From Arthrobacter sp. ZGTC131 (GTDB lineage Bacteria > Actinomycetota > Actinomycetes > Actinomycetales > Micrococcaceae), in the NCBI RefSeq assembly GCF_002929275.1, contig NZ_PJIK01000021.1, positions 1 to 49,165 on the forward strand: a DNA stretch of 49,165 nt. Direction: 5' to 3'. The notes under the pieces were generated by a model. The model did not search any database and was not told where the DNA came from. It was given only the letters and a program-made list of their open reading frames with translations. This document shows positions 48,309-49,165 of the stretch, piece after piece (within the stretch, counting starts at the first letter, position 1; each line of letters starts with the position of its first letter). Made by a program: the position numbers and the translations under genes.

Positions 48309-48724
48309 TTGTTCTTCCTGGTGACCAACCGCGTGGCGCTCCAGTCCTTGGACACGCCCGCTGATGTGGTGACGTGAAGCCCGGCTGTGGGTGCGGCTTC
48401 CTGGATCTCCCCCGGTGACACGTAACCGAGGCGCCCGGACTTCGGCGTCAGCACCCAGACCACACCGGTCTCACTCAGGGTGGTCAGTGAATCCATGAGC
48501 GTGTCCACCAGGTCTCCGTCGCCGTCCCGCCACCAGAAGATGACGGCGTCCACAACGTCATGATCGTCTTCGTCCAGGAGCTCGGACCCGGTGAGATCCT
48601 CTATGTCGTCACGCAAGTCGAAGTCGACGTCGTCGTCGTAACCGAACTCCTGAATCAGATCCCCGTTCTTGAAACCCAATTTTTCCGCCACATTTACCGA
48701 AGTGGCGGCGTCGGCCTCGCTCAC
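48305..48724 (-). CDS. DUF3052 family protein
   Basis: 139 aa. [28 protein letters not shown] and the acidic central region [27 protein letters not shown] are typical; the C-terminal half contains [36 protein letters not shown]3052 occurs next to aceE and a peroxiredoxin gene across actinobacteria; it has been proposed to bind RNA or regulate the neighbouring enzyme, not proven here. GTG start with AGGAGG seven bases upstream. It is divergent from aceE. Confidence 0.92.
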   Translation of the reverse strand: MSEADAATSVNVAEKLGFKNGDLIQEFGYDDDVDFDLRDDIEDLTGSELLDEDDHDVVDAVIFWWRDGDGDLVDTLMDSLTTLSETGVVWVLTPKSGRLGYVSPGEIQEAAPTAGLHVTTSAGVSKDWSATRLVTRKNK

Positions 48725-49089
48725 GTGTTCCTCCTATGCATGGTGATATCGATTACTCCAAGCCAACACCCTTTGGGCGTGGGCTTCAAGCTAGTGCTGC
48801 CGCGGTGCGGCTTATTCTGCGTCACACAACCAGTATGACGGTCAAATACGGCAGGGGCGTCAGGCACGGCTACGCATCGGCAAGCCGTCAGAGCTAGAGT
48901 GACTGGTGACATCTATGCCTGCGGGGCGACCGCCCTGGACGGATAAGCAGTCGTAGACGAGATAGAACCCTGCCCGGCGCACATGACCGGGCTGTTGTAA
49001 CCGATATGTCGCACACGTCGCGTTCACGCCAGGCAGCTACCCTGCCGGACCTGAGGGCGCCGATGCATGCGCGCAAAGAGAGGTTGGAC
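48725..49089. other. Intergenic region between DUF3052 and aceE
   Basis: A non-coding stretch of about 365 bases. It should hold the divergent promoters. GAGAGG lies seven to eight bases before the aceE GTG. A CACCCTTTGGGCGTG hairpin is near 48768. I see no tRNA or convincing small gene; a 60-codon minus-strand frame looks like a shadow. Confidence 0.4.
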
Positions 49090-49165
49090 GTGGCTGCAGG
49101 AGAAGATACCTCCCATATCCTCAGCGGGTTGACTAACCAGCTGCCTGATCGTGATCCGGAAGAGA
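49090..49165 (+). CDS. aceE: Pyruvate dehydrogenase E1 component, 5' end only
   Basis: The first 25 codons from a GTG read VAAGEDTSHILSGLTNQLPD, then RDPEE, matching the N-terminus of actinobacterial homodimeric AceE. The gene runs off the right edge. GAGAGG lies upstream. The position, divergent from DUF3052-peroxiredoxin, is the common actinobacterial order, which supports the call. Confidence 0.8.
   Translation, partial: MAAGEDTSHILSGLTNQLPDRDPEE

Noticed and set aside
1-49165. CRISPR arrays
   Set aside because: No series of regularly spaced direct repeats was seen anywhere in the window.

Overview
The window is chromosomal DNA of a high-GC Gram-positive bacterium. The gene content points to the Micrococcaceae (Arthrobacter / Pseudarthrobacter type): an EttA-type ABC-F protein, DUF3052, an MptB-like mannosyltransferase, and many genes with a -10 box only 6-7 bases before the start codon, which suggests leaderless mRNAs. 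The genus is an inference from gene content, not a measured identity.

Layout. 1-3220: possible insertion-sequence ends, then ettA, a lipoprotein gene and ssb on the minus strand. 3221-11871: a tRNA-Arg(UCU) gene carrying an integrated genetic element of about 8.6 kb. The element is bounded by a perfect 40-bp direct repeat (3255-3294 and 11832-11871) that duplicates the 3' half of the tRNA. It holds a tyrosine integrase fused head-to-head with a truncated polysaccharide deacetylase, a decayed membrane-protein gene, an XRE regulator, two tiny membrane proteins, a RES-domain protein preceded by a lipoprotein and a small HTH protein, a DUF6221 protein, and three more HTH_17-type proteins, two of which have two HTH domains each.

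11872-23800: core genome. This holds lapA, an SRPBCC protein, a LacI-controlled sugar cluster (sugar isomerase, DUF993 and Gfo/Idh oxidoreductase, with a divergent LacI and two palindromic operators), a GNAT, an aldose epimerase with its own operator, map, a DNA alkylation repair gene broken by two one-base insertions, mptB, orn and tRNA-His. 23802-34740: def, a membrane-anchored HNH nuclease, a long gap paralogue, rnpB, a slipin, a Tat-exported esterase, yaaA, a DUF164 coiled-coil protein, a Nif3-like protein, msrA, and the cysK-cysE pair for cysteine synthesis. 34740-46600: carbohydrate and organic-acid metabolism. This holds a VOC protein, an SDR, gnd, a FadR/GntR regulator, an overlapping idnD-idnO-hydroxyacid dehydrogenase operon, a divergent D-2-hydroxyacid dehydrogenase, an MHS transporter and an IclR regulator with shared TGTTCA motifs. 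Between these lie a TmrB-like P-loop protein and a resolvase relic. 46600-49165: tRNA-Val, a sirtuin, a peroxiredoxin overlapping DUF3052, and the divergent start of aceE at the right edge.

The most unusual stretch is the tRNA-Arg island. It combines signs of decay (truncated integrase, frameshift plus amber codon) with apparently intact accessory genes, including a RES-type toxin domain without its usual Xre/DUF2384 partner.
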